This document shows positions 37,347 through 46,184 of a stretch of DNA of 64,000 nucleotides, piece after piece. Origin of the DNA: an uncultured Lutibacter sp. (GTDB lineage: Bacteria > Bacteroidota > Bacteroidia > Flavobacteriales > Flavobacteriaceae). The notes beneath the pieces are model-generated. The model had not been told where the DNA came from, did not search any database, and saw only the letters and a list, made by a program, of their open reading frames with translations. The stretch lies in the NCBI RefSeq assembly GCF_947495725.1, contig NZ_CANLZZ010000001.1, positions 248,001 to 312,000 of the forward strand, given 5' to 3'. A program made the translations under genes and the position numbers. The number at the start of each line of letters is the position of its first letter. Positions within the stretch are counted from its first letter, which is position 1.

Positions 37347-39872
37347 ATGAGATTATTATTCTTACTAATCTTCAGCATTCTATGTCTGTCTGCTGTAGAT
37401 GCACAAATTGTTCAACGTGAAACCGATTTTAACTTCGATTGGAAATTTATTTTAAAAAAAGACACCATAAAACCTAAACTTTTTCCATTAAAAGATACAG
37501 ATTGGAGAACCGTTAGATTACCTCACGATTGGAGTGTAGAAAATTCATTCGATTCTAATTTAGAAGGCGCAACGGGTTTTCTTCCAGGAGGAGTTGGCAT
37601 ATATCAAAAGCATTTTAAGACGCCATCTATTAAGGCAGAAACAAATACCTATGTGCTTTTTGATGGTGTTTATAATAATGCCACATTTTGGTTAAATGGT
37701 AAACTTCTTGGTGAAAATCCGTATGGGTACTCTCCAGTCTATTTTAACTTAACAGAAATCCTTGAAGAAGGCAATACTGATAATATTCTCACCGTGCATG
37801 TGGACCATTCTAGATACGCTGATAGCCGCTGGTACACGGGTAGTGGAATTTATAGAAACGTAAAATTAATAACTGTTGATAAATTACATATTCCTATTTG
37901 GGGAACCTTTGTTACTACTCCTGAAGTTTCCGAGAAAGAAGCTAAGGTTCATTTAGAATTAAAAGTTAAAAATAATTACAATGATAACAAGTCTTTTACG
38001 CTATCAACTTCTATTTTAGATGCATATAACAATAAGGTGGCAGACGTTTCAAAAGATCTACATTTAGAATCAAAAACAGAAAATACATTTAACCATTCTC
38101 TAACAGTTGTAAACCCTAAACTTTGGGATATTCAAAACCCTAACATGTATAAAGCAATTACCACCGTTATTGTAAAAGGAAAAGTTATTGATAAGTATGA
38201 AACACCATTTGGAATTAGAAGTATAGAGTTTCATAAAGATTTTGGTTTTAAGTTAAACGGAAAAGTAACCGATGTAAAAGGAGTTTGCCTGCATCATGCT
38301 GCAGGTTTGGTAGGTTCTGCTGTTCCTAAAGGTGTTTGGAAACGACGTTTTGAAAAGTTAAAGGCCTGTGGAGTAAATGCCATTCGTACTGCTCATAATC
38401 CATATTCACAGGAATTTTTAGATTTATGTGACGAAATGGGAATCCTTGTTCAAAATGAGTTTTTTGATGAGTTTGAATATGCTAAAGACAAGCGTTTAAA
38501 CTTCCACGATAGACATGATGACTATATTACTAGAGGATATGTTGAACACTTTAGAAAATGGAATAAAAGTGACTTAACTCGCACTATGTTAAGAGATAGA
38601 AATCATCCAAGTGTTTTTCAATGGAGTATTGGAAATGAAATTGAATGGACTTATCTTCATTACAGATATGTAACGGGTTTTTGGAAAAATCCTGATGACC
38701 CACAAGATTCTGGAAATTATTGGAGTAGTGCACCTTTATTTACACCCGATGAGATGAAAAAGCGTTACGATGAAATTGAAAAAACTGAATACAACTTAAC
38801 AGAAACAGCGACGCAGCTTAGTAAGTGGACCAAAGAATTAGATACAACTAGACCAGTAACAGCCAATTTTGTAGTTGCACAAACGAGCATGGTTAGCGGT
38901 TATGCTGATGCTATAGATATTGCAGGCTTTAGTTACAGAAATAAAGATATTCCGTGGGCATTAAAACATTTTCCTAATAAACAAATTACAATTAACGAAA
39001 ACCCTGGTACATGGGATGATTGGAAACAAGTTTTAGAAAACCCTGGTATTTTTAGTATTTTCATGTGGACTGGAATAGACTACATGGGAGAAAGACATGG
39101 AGATTGGCCCAATAAAAGTGGTTGGGGAGACTTACTGGATTTAGCAGGTTTCAAATATCAAGGATGGAACTATTTTAAAAGTATCTGGGTAAATGAACCT
39201 CATATTTCAATAGGTACAATGCCAATGAAAAATTCAAGATTTAAGGCTAATGAAATATCTGGTCAACAGCTTCCTGAAAATGCTGATGCCGCTAGTAATT
39301 GGCGAGATTCTAATATTCATTGGAATTACAAAGAAGGTGAAATGGTAGTTGTTGAAGTCTGTTCAAACCATACTATTGTAGAACTCTTATTAAATGGAAA
39401 ATCATTGGGAAGAAAAAGTATGTCTGAATGTCCAGATCGATTATTTCGTTGGATGGTGCCTTTTGAAGCTGGGACATTAACTGCAAAAGCTGGTTTTGAT
39501 GGACAGGAAGTAATTTCTGAGTTGAAAACTACCTCAAAAGCTACTACAATAAAACTTACAAGTGATAAAAATATTCTAAAGGCCAATAGTTATGACGTTG
39601 CTCATATAGAAGTGCAATTACTAGATGAGAATGGTTTGAAAATAAAAACGGAAAATACAGATATAGAGTTTATTGTTGAAGGAGATTGCCGGTGGTTGGG
39701 CGTAGATAATGGAGCAAGATCAAATACTCAAGATTTTCAGTCTAAAAAAATCACCACTTCTAAAGGCAGATGTTTGGCAATTTTACAATCTAAATTTAAA
39801 CCTGGTACTGTAAAGGTTACGGCGAGATCGGAAGGTTATAAAGATAAAACCATTAGTATTGAAATTAAATAG
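37347..39872 (+). CDS. GH2 beta-galactosidase-like enzyme, secreted
   Basis: This 841-residue protein has a signal peptide ending at SAVDAQ. GH2 domains in order: a sugar-binding jelly roll (about 25-180; RLPHDWSVENSF, GIYRNVKLI), an Ig-like domain (about 185-290), and a TIM barrel (about 290-590). The barrel has NAIRTAHNPYSQEFLDLCDE, FQWSIGNEIEW (acid/base Glu431) and QITINENPGTWDDW (probable nucleophile Glu551). C-terminal DUF4982/Ig-like domains follow. The INENPG motif differs from the more usual nucleophile context, so specificity may be unusual. Beta-galactosidase action on galactan oligosaccharides is inferred from family and PUL. It is monocistronic and convergent with the regulator gene. 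Confidence 0.8.
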   Translation: MRLLFLLIFSILCLSAVDAQIVQRETDFNFDWKFILKKDTIKPKLFPLKDTDWRTVRLPHDWSVENSFDSNLEGATGFLPGGVGIYQKHFKTPSIKAETNTYVLFDGVYNNATFWLNGKLLGENPYGYSPVYFNLTEILEEGNTDNILTVHVDHSRYADSRWYTGSGIYRNVKLITVDKLHIPIWGTFVTTPEVSEKEAKVHLELKVKNNYNDNKSFTLSTSILDAYNNKVADVSKDLHLESKTENTFNHSLTVVNPKLWDIQNPNMYKAITTVIVKGKVIDKYETPFGIRSIEFHKDFGFKLNGKVTDVKGVCLHHAAGLVGSAVPKGVWKRRFEKLKACGVNAIRTAHNPYSQEFLDLCDEMGILVQNEFFDEFEYAKDKRLNFHDRHDDYITRGYVEHFRKWNKSDLTRTMLRDRNHPSVFQWSIGNEIEWTYLHYRYVTGFWKNPDDPQDSGNYWSSAPLFTPDEMKKRYDEIEKTEYNLTETATQLSKWTKELDTTRPVTANFVVAQTSMVSGYADAIDIAGFSYRNKDIPWALKHFPNKQITINENPGTWDDWKQVLENPGIFSIFMWTGIDYMGERHGDWPNKSGWGDLLDLAGFKYQGWNYFKSIWVNEPHISIGTMPMKNSRFKANEISGQQLPENADAASNWRDSNIHWNYKEGEMVVVEVCSNHTIVELLLNGKSLGRKSMSECPDRLFRWMVPFEAGTLTAKAGFDGQEVISELKTTSKATTIKLTSDKNILKANSYDVAHIEVQLLDENGLKIKTENTDIEFIVEGDCRWLGVDNGARSNTQDFQSKKITTSKGRCLAILQSKFKPGTVKVTARSEGYKDKTISIEIK

Positions 39873-39926
39873 GCTAATTTATTTTAAGAACTATTTAGTT
39901 TAAAATTAAACTAATTGAAATATTAA

Positions 39927-39965
39927 AAACATGAACCACTATTTTTGAATAAGTGGTTCATGTTT
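39927..39965. terminator. Bidirectional terminator between GH2 and regulator
   Basis: A perfect 14-bp inverted repeat (AAACATGAACCACT and AGTGGTTCATGTTT, 11-base loop) lies between two converging genes, so it can stop both transcripts. Confidence 0.8.
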
Positions 39966-39973
39966 CATTAACT

Positions 39974-41560
39974 TTAAATGGTTGACATAAAGTCAACAAG
40001 ATTCATTCCTTTATTTAACTTTAGTTTTTTTCTTAATCTATATCTAGATGTATGTACACTCTCTATTGTCATGCTTAATAATGACGCCATCTCTTTACTT
40101 GAAAAACCTAGTTTAATCAAAGCACAAAGCTTTAATTCTGTTTGACCCAAATTTGGATATTTATTTCGAATATTTTTATAAAAACTTTGATTTATTGAAG
40201 TAAATCTAGCCTCAAACTCTTCCCAATTGCCACCAGGAGAGTTTTGAAAACTCTGAACCATCCTATTGATTGCCTTCAAATCTATTTCATTATTGTGAGA
40301 AATGCTCTCTTTAAGTTTAATTATAAATTCTTCTTTTTCTATTAATTGCAAAGAAGAAGCCACAAGCTCTCTATTTTTTAGCTTCATAACTTCATTAGTC
40401 TTTTCTTTCTCGAGCTTATGCTTTCTTCTAATGTTTCTTAAAAAAAGAACTCCATACATTAATAAAAAAACAACTACAACCCCCATTAATATATTTTGTA
40501 AAAAACCAATTCTTTTTTGACTTTCTAATTTTTCAATTTTCGCCTCTTTAAGAAGTGTTATCTCTTTTTCTTTCTGAAGTCTATATTTATCTTTAATTTC
40601 AATTAAATGCTTATTATTCTCGCTTCTTCTCCCAAATATTTTTTCGTTTATCTCCTGTTCCTTCTTTTTAAAATGATAAGCTTCTTTAAAGTCACCTATA
40701 CTATAATAAATATCTGATAATACTTCATAGTTAAAATGCTTATAGCCCAAATGCCTATTGTACATTTCAGAAAATCTTAAAGATTCTCTATAATGCCTAA
40801 TGCTCTTATCTGTAATGCCTTCCATTCTATAAACCTCAGCTATTAAGAAATGGATTACTGTTAAATATGAAGGCTCTGTTGTTTGAAAATACACCTTTGC
40901 ATCATCTAATAATTTATGCGCCCCATCATAATCTCCACCAACTACTGCATTATAATGTGCTTTTTCAGCCTCAACATAGAATGATTTTTCACCAGACCCT
41001 ATTTTGCTTAATGATATCTGACAACTATCTATATAAACTTTAGTCATTCTCATATTATCATTTATTCGGTAACAGTTAACCATTGCAAAATAATTACTAA
41101 CTAAATACTCTTGACTTATTTTCTTCTCCTCAAATAATTTTTTCTTTAACTTAAGGGACATATTAAAATAACGCAAAGACTCGTTCTCCCTTCTATAAGA
41201 AAGATATAGCCACCCCAATTCCTGATACACTCTGGCTTTAGAAATATCATCATTTGATAAATCAGCTAGTATTAATGCATCCCAGTAGCCATCATAAGAT
41301 TTCCCATAATCCAACACATTATCATACAATGAGGAAAGATTACATAAAGAATTAATAATGTTTATTGTATCCTTTTCAGCAGAATAAAAATCAACCCCCT
41401 TTTTTAGATAATAAATAGCACTATCTAATTTTTTAGTTGTTAACAAGTTCGCCTTATCAATGTATTTATTTGTTCCATAAGGCTTTTGAGCATTTACACA
41501 AAAACACATTGTCAACATCATAATTACCAATGATTTACATAAACTTAAACTTTTATTCAT
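39974..41560 (-). CDS. TPR / membrane / LuxR-type regulator (island PUL)
   Basis: This 528-residue protein has a signal peptide (about 1-24, CFCVNAQ). About 300 residues of tetratricopeptide-like helical repeats follow (ARVYQELGWLYLSYRRENES, YEVLSDIYYSIGDFKEAYHF). A charged coiled coil and one membrane helix at about 352-376 (ILMGVVVVFLLMYGVLFL) come next, then a second coiled coil. The LuxR-type HTH is LGQTELKLCALIKLGFSSKE plus VHTSRYRLRKKL. It has no kinase domain. Its output end closely parallels that of the laminarin regulator at 25226-28033, although the sensor is unrelated. Two ACTGAACA sites lie 35-64 bases upstream of its start, suggesting autoregulation. It is the only regulator in the island. 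Confidence 0.82.
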   Translation of the reverse strand: MNKSLSLCKSLVIMMLTMCFCVNAQKPYGTNKYIDKANLLTTKKLDSAIYYLKKGVDFYSAEKDTINIINSLCNLSSLYDNVLDYGKSYDGYWDALILADLSNDDISKARVYQELGWLYLSYRRENESLRYFNMSLKLKKKLFEEKKISQEYLVSNYFAMVNCYRINDNMRMTKVYIDSCQISLSKIGSGEKSFYVEAEKAHYNAVVGGDYDGAHKLLDDAKVYFQTTEPSYLTVIHFLIAEVYRMEGITDKSIRHYRESLRFSEMYNRHLGYKHFNYEVLSDIYYSIGDFKEAYHFKKKEQEINEKIFGRRSENNKHLIEIKDKYRLQKEKEITLLKEAKIEKLESQKRIGFLQNILMGVVVVFLLMYGVLFLRNIRRKHKLEKEKTNEVMKLKNRELVASSLQLIEKEEFIIKLKESISHNNEIDLKAINRMVQSFQNSPGGNWEEFEARFTSINQSFYKNIRNKYPNLGQTELKLCALIKLGFSSKEMASLLSMTIESVHTSRYRLRKKLKLNKGMNLVDFMSTI

Positions 41561-41594
41561 TTTATAAAATCTTTTTAGAATACTAATTTATTTA

Positions 41595-41624
41595 ACTGAA
41601 CATCTTACAATATTGTACTGAACA
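41595..41624 (+). promoter_or_regulatory. Two ACTGAACA sites, 22 bp apart (regulator promoter)
   Basis: ACTGAACA is at 41595-41602 and 41617-41624 in direct orientation, two helical turns apart, just upstream of the regulator start at 41560. The spacing is twice that of the pair at 30386. Confidence 0.6.
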
Positions 41625-41703
41625 AGATAGGAGTTATCGTAATTAATTTCAATATAACACTTCATTCGTTACAGCCAGTTAAAATTGAGGGCTTTTTTAT
41701 AGA

Positions 41704-41711
41704 TGTTCAGT
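41704..41711 (-). promoter_or_regulatory. ACTGAACA site, reverse orientation (GH117 side)
   Basis: TGTTCAGTTTTTATT on the plus strand (core 41704-41711) reads as AATAAAAACTGAACA on the minus strand. It lies in the 489-base divergent gap between the regulator and GH117. The rest of that gap, to 42049, is AT-rich with no gene. Confidence 0.6.
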
Positions 41712-42049
41712 TTTTATTGATTAAAAAACGACGTGATTTTTAAGTTTATGATTGATATTTGTGAATATAATGACGCTCAAATTCACATTATTTCAATGAA
41801 TATTTTTATTCTTAGTAAAAAAAACAGAACCAAAAACAACTTAAATTTCAAACAATCTAAGGAAACTTAAACACCTAAAAAGTATGAAAAACTGTTAGCT
41901 CAAAAACATCTAATATAGTCTTAATCTGTATATGGATAAAACCTGAGAAAATGGTTCAATTAATTTCTTGACGCAAGTTATTGAAGAATAATTAATAAGT
42001 ATAATTAACACAAAAGCACTTTTGCAATAATTTAAAATAAAACAAAAAA

Positions 42050-43270
42050 ATGATTTTAAAAACTAAATTTCTCATCTATCTATCTCTAATCACATTATTG
42101 ATTTCATGCAATTCCAATACACGGGTTAGTCCTGCTGATAATGATGAAAAATCAAATTCTATGCAGATAACGCAAAAGCAAATAGACCATTTAGGTATAA
42201 CTAATATAAATCACCTAAGTGCCGCATCAAAAAGAGCTTTAAAATGGCCAATAAATCTTGGTAATGATTGGTTTATTGAATTTGGGGGCTTACAACCTTT
42301 AAAAGGAGATTTAGCCTATGAGGAAGGTGTTGTACGCAGAGATCCTAGTGCAATGATTAAAGAAAATGGCAAATATTATGTTTGGTATTCGAGAAGCACA
42401 GGACGTTGTGATGGTTTTGGTGGGGATGTTGAAAATGATAAAGTTTTCCCGTGGGATCGTTGTGACATTTGGTATGCAACCTCGGAAGATGGAGAAACAT
42501 GGAAAGAAGAAGGTTTGGCCGTTGCACGAGGGCCTAAAGGTTCTTATGATGACAGGTCAGTATTCACTGTTGAAATCATGAAACATAAAGATAAATACTA
42601 CTTGTGTTATCAAACGGTAAAATCTCCATACACCGTTAGAGTTAAGAATCAAGTTGGTTTAGCTTGGGCCACTTCACCTGACGGACCTTGGACAAAACTA
42701 GATAAACCCATTTTAAGTCCAGCCGACAATGGTATTTGGAAAGGAACTAAACAAAACAGATTTATGGTTGAAAAGAAAGGAGATTTTGACAGTCATAAAG
42801 TTCATGACCCTTGTATAATTCCTTATAAAGGAAAGTTCTATTTATACTATAAAGGTGAACAAATGGGGGAAAAAATCACCTTTGGAGGACGCCAAATTCG
42901 TCATGGTGTTGCAATTGCAGATAACCCAATGGGACCTTATGTAAAATCACCTTCTAACCCTATTAGTAATAGTGGACATGAGATTTGTGTTTGGAAATAT
43001 AATGACGGAATAGCATCTTTAATTACCACAGATGGCCCTGAAAAAAACACAATTCAATGGTCACCAGACGGTATAAATTTTGAAATTATGTCTGTACTTA
43101 AAGGAGTTGAGGCTCATGCCATTGGTTTAAATAGATCAGCTGATAATGAAAAAGACCCTACAGAAATACTACGCTGGGGATTATCTCACGTGTATAATAG
43201 TTGGGATTATCAAAGTATTATGAGGTTCACCTCGGAAAGAAAAACTGAACATAGAGCTCCTGGAGAGTAA
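42050..43270 (+). CDS. GH117 alpha-1,3-(3,6-anhydro)-L-galactosidase-like lipoprotein
   Basis: This 406-residue protein has a lipobox LISC (Cys20). It is a five-bladed beta-propeller. The helical N-terminus (QKQIDHLGITNINHLSAAS) matches the swapped helix region of GH117. VVRRDPSAMIKENGKYYVWY carries Asp98, DDRSVFTVEI follows, SHKVHDPCIIPYKGKFYLYY carries Asp253, and NSGHEICVWKYNDG carries His310 and Glu311. These match the three acidic residues and the histidine I know from GH117 enzymes that release 3,6-anhydro-L-galactose from neoagarooligosaccharides. It is the strongest clue that the island targets agar or porphyran. It has its own promoter region with an ACTGAACA site and a terminator. 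Confidence 0.85.
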   Translation: MILKTKFLIYLSLITLLISCNSNTRVSPADNDEKSNSMQITQKQIDHLGITNINHLSAASKRALKWPINLGNDWFIEFGGLQPLKGDLAYEEGVVRRDPSAMIKENGKYYVWYSRSTGRCDGFGGDVENDKVFPWDRCDIWYATSEDGETWKEEGLAVARGPKGSYDDRSVFTVEIMKHKDKYYLCYQTVKSPYTVRVKNQVGLAWATSPDGPWTKLDKPILSPADNGIWKGTKQNRFMVEKKGDFDSHKVHDPCIIPYKGKFYLYYKGEQMGEKITFGGRQIRHGVAIADNPMGPYVKSPSNPISNSGHEICVWKYNDGIASLITTDGPEKNTIQWSPDGINFEIMSVLKGVEAHAIGLNRSADNEKDPTEILRWGLSHVYNSWDYQSIMRFTSERKTEHRAPGE

Positions 43271-43289
43271 TTTAAAAACTAAATTAATT

Positions 43290-43335
43290 TTTTTTAAGTG
43301 GCGGTACCAACAACACGGATATCGCCACTTAAAAA
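43290..43335 (+). terminator. Terminator after GH117
   Basis: AAGTGGCG (43296-43303) pairs with CGCCACTT (43323-43330) around a 19-base loop, flanked by T and A runs. It lies 25 bases after the GH117 stop. Confidence 0.6.
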
Positions 43336-43746
43336 TTACAATATTTGTTGTCACCAATTTGTTAGTCAAATATTGCAAAAGGAAATTTGTAGGCTGAATT
43401 TACTCTAATAAATTACCTATGAGTTTTTTGTATTTTCGGCTCTAACACCTTCAAGTAAGAATTTTGAATTTTAGGAAAATTGAATAACCCATTATAAAAG
43501 TAATGAGGAACAAATTTATTTATTGCTATACTTTAGCCTATTTGTTGCATTAAATTCAAAGATATATGATACCACAAAAATTCATTATCTAAGTCTATTC
43601 ATTAGCTGTTTAACTATTATTATAAATCCATCTTAATTAACGATCATAATATCAGTCAAACCAAAAAAAACAAACTGTTAAAAAACTAAACGTCGGTTAT
43701 TTCTTCTAAATATTATTTCGAACATAAACGCATTTATTTAAACAAA
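43336..43746. other. Intergenic region between converging GH117 and GH16
   Basis: About 410 AT-rich bases with frequent stops in all frames. I see no gene, repeat or strong hairpin here. The longest start-led frame I noticed is about 16 codons (from the ATG near 43502). Confidence 0.5.
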
Positions 43747-44979
43747 CTATATATCTTCCAGTTTCCACGTACGAACCCAATCTATACGCATAGTATTTAT
43801 GGAATCATCATTTAAGTCTTCTTTATTAGCCAATCCTCCTAAATAACATTCATCAGCAGTCCACAAATCAAAAATAAGTTCTAATTCTAAAGAAAAGTCT
43901 TGATTAGTTGTTACTCTTCCTGCGGGCTCACCATCTAAATAAAATTGAACGGTACGTTTATCAATCCACCAACAACCTACAATATGATACTCTTCATTCC
44001 AAGTTTTGTCCTTCTTAGGGTTTTCTGGCAACAACCATCTTGTGTCATAATTATCTTCATGCCTTTCTGTAACACCATTTTTCGCAATAAAATACTGAGA
44101 ATTCATTTGTGTAGGAAACAAGTGAGTTGTCCATGGAAAATTTGCTGTGTTTGTTGATGTATCTATACAAGCTTGTGTTGGCTTAGAATTATTTTCTACA
44201 ATATCTATTTCATCACGATCATCAATATCTCCATTGTTCATCCAAAATGTATTGAATGCAGAGATATGAGCAGTTTTCATACTGCATTCGGTATACATTG
44301 GATAACTTATTTTCTGCTTAGAATGTACCCTAGCAGATTGAAACCAATTTGGGTTACTTCCTAGCGTAGCTTTAATACAAAGTTTACCATCTTCTGTGTA
44401 GGAGTTTTGATCCCTCATAAAAACTGGTGTGCCCCCGTAATTCCAATAAGAGTTAAACCATTTTGAAGTGTCAAAAGGACCGTCAAATTCATCCGATAGC
44501 TCATCTACTTTTACCCATTTTTTTTCAGCTGGTGTTGTATCATTAATAGAAGTGAAGGATGGAAAATTAGGGTCCATATTTTCAAAATCTTCGGCTGATG
44601 GCCCTGGGACCTCAATTATAGTTACATCTACTAATGCAATATCTTCATTCGCATCTTTATCTGCTATTTTATAAGTAAAACTGTCATTACCAAAGAATCC
44701 AGCATCTGGTATGTACTCAAAAACTCCATCACTCACTTCTGTAACATTTCCATTTGAAGGTTGACTCACAAGACTATAATTATTTGTATCTCCACCTTTA
44801 CCCCCTAAATTATCATTGGCCGATACATCAATTTGATTAGCTTCTCCATAGCTACTGTTTTCATTAACAGTTAATAAGTCATCATTTGCAGTAGGTCCTC
44901 CAGAATCATCACTAGAACTTGATGAACATGAAACAAGAATACTTATAAGGATGCAAATTAAAAATAAATAATTTTTCAT
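43747..44979 (-). CDS. GH16 galactanase-type lipoprotein (agarase/porphyranase-like)
   Basis: This 410-residue protein has a lipobox LVSC (Cys18) followed by a Ser/Asp linker. An Ig/cadherin-like domain spans about residues 30-122 (ANDDLLTVNENSS, FEYIPDAGFFGNDSFTYKI). The GH16 domain spans about 150-408. The catalytic motif is DEIDIVENN, with nucleophile Glu257, Asp259 and acid/base Glu262. YWNYGGTPVFMRDQNSYTED and STNTANFPWTTHLF are the surrounding loops and lack the WPALW/GTxHWW laminarinase motifs seen at 16610-18289. Paired with GH117 this favours an endo-beta-agarase or porphyranase on the cell surface. The exact GH16 subfamily is not assigned. It is encoded 18 bases after DUF1080. Confidence 0.75.
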   Translation of the reverse strand: MKNYLFLICILISILVSCSSSSSDDSGGPTANDDLLTVNENSSYGEANQIDVSANDNLGGKGGDTNNYSLVSQPSNGNVTEVSDGVFEYIPDAGFFGNDSFTYKIADKDANEDIALVDVTIIEVPGPSAEDFENMDPNFPSFTSINDTTPAEKKWVKVDELSDEFDGPFDTSKWFNSYWNYGGTPVFMRDQNSYTEDGKLCIKATLGSNPNWFQSARVHSKQKISYPMYTECSMKTAHISAFNTFWMNNGDIDDRDEIDIVENNSKPTQACIDTSTNTANFPWTTHLFPTQMNSQYFIAKNGVTERHEDNYDTRWLLPENPKKDKTWNEEYHIVGCWWIDKRTVQFYLDGEPAGRVTTNQDFSLELELIFDLWTADECYLGGLANKEDLNDDSINTMRIDWVRTWKLEDI

Positions 44980-44997
44980 AATGTATATTTTGATTGT

Positions 44998-45897
44998 TTA
45001 AAAAAGTTTTTGTTGCTCAATTGAAAGCGATTTTATATTTCGTATTTTAATATCTTTAAAAAATATTTCGGCAGCTTCGCTTTGCAATTGAATTTTTCCT
45101 TTTGTAAGAGGTATTTCTTTACCTTGTTCGTCTATATATCTTGAGTTTTTTAAAATCATGACTACCTCGCCATTTACAACATGTAAACTTTTATCATCAA
45201 AGCAGTATAGATCAAGAGTGTTCCATTCATCATCTGGTTTTTCATAATTACCACTTCGTAGGCAGTAATTTCTGTATGGGCTGTTCATACTTAGTGTAAT
45301 GTAATCTTGTGATTTATGTGCCATAGGATCTAAAATAGACTCTGGTTTGTAAGCACGAATATCTATTGCAGAATTTTTCTGACACCAATAATCTCCCGTA
45401 TGGCCTTCCATAATCTGAAATTCTTGAGAAAGCATCCATGACCTCCAGTATTCCACACCCATGGGTCCAACAGAGTGATATAGAATACCAGAATCTTTAA
45501 GCAAATTCTTTCTATAAGCCCATGTTTTATCACCCCACTTATATTTTAACTGAAAATGGTAGTTTGCGTATTCTTTTTTAGTAATTAAACAACCATAATA
45601 TTCACCGGTATTCCTAATTATAGTATTCTCACCTTCTTTAAAAGTGGTAAAAACATTATATGAAGAATTGTTTAAACCTATTGGAGTAATCTCCTCCCCT
45701 TTTTCGTTTTTTGGTATCGAACCATCATAACCAGGTTGATGTTGGTAGCTGAGATAATTGTCCCAATTAGTCAAATTCATATCTATTAGTTCTTCCCACT
45801 CATAAGTGTCGTTAATGACTGGTTTCACTTCATTTTTTACTTGAGAACAAGAAATCAAAAGCAGGAGAATAGGAAAAATATTTATATAACATTTCAT
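44998..45897 (-). CDS. DUF1080 (3-keto-disaccharide hydrolase domain) lipoprotein
   Basis: This 299-residue protein has a lipobox LLISC (Cys17). It has a concanavalin-like fold pattern of DUF1080: WEELIDMNLTNWDNYLSYQ at the start, NYHFQLKYKWGDK, DSGILYHSVGP, QEFQIMEGHTGDYW, WNTLDLYCFDDKSLHVVNGE and GKIQLQSEAAEIFFKDIKI. Members of this domain include 3-keto-glycoside hydrolases, but many are uncharacterised. It precedes GH16 on the same strand and is divergent from the VOC gene across a gap with two ACTGAACA sites. A role on galactan oligosaccharides is inferred from context. Confidence 0.75.
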   Translation of the reverse strand: MKCYINIFPILLLLISCSQVKNEVKPVINDTYEWEELIDMNLTNWDNYLSYQHQPGYDGSIPKNEKGEEITPIGLNNSSYNVFTTFKEGENTIIRNTGEYYGCLITKKEYANYHFQLKYKWGDKTWAYRKNLLKDSGILYHSVGPMGVEYWRSWMLSQEFQIMEGHTGDYWCQKNSAIDIRAYKPESILDPMAHKSQDYITLSMNSPYRNYCLRSGNYEKPDDEWNTLDLYCFDDKSLHVVNGEVVMILKNSRYIDEQGKEIPLTKGKIQLQSEAAEIFFKDIKIRNIKSLSIEQQKLF

Positions 45898-46045
45898 AAT
45901 TATTTATTTAGGTTATTTATAGATTGCCACATTATTCATTATTATTTCATGCAAAAAGTTATGATTAGTGCTTCTTAAAATTTTGATTTGTAATATTACA
46001 AAATAACACCCTCAACAAGACTTATAATTGTCAGATTAAATGAAT

Positions 46046-46116
46046 TGTTCAGTTTTTATTCAGGTAAAAATGAATCATGTTTAAGAGTAGTATTTTACTA
46101 TTTTTACATGTTCAGT
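46046..46116 (-). promoter_or_regulatory. Two ACTGAACA sites, 63 bp apart (DUF1080/VOC divergent promoter)
   Basis: TGTTCAGTTTTTAT occurs with cores at 46046-46053 and 46109-46116, six helical turns apart. Both read as ATAAAAACTGAACA on the minus strand. They lie in the only regulatory gap for the DUF1080-GH16 and VOC-GH117-like transcripts. Confidence 0.6.
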
Positions 46117-46184
46117 TTTTATCTATGACGCTTAAGTTTATAGCTATTATGAATTATTATAGTTTTACTAAAACTATATTTATT

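Noticed and set aside
43336..43746. Small gene between GH117 and GH16
   Set aside because: The only start-led frame that I noticed is about 16 codons, with no recognisable feature.
46077..46184. Upstream in-frame start for the VOC protein
   Set aside because: It would add 36 residues ahead of a normal signal peptide and cover the ACTGAACA site at 46109. The ATG at 46185 is more sensible.
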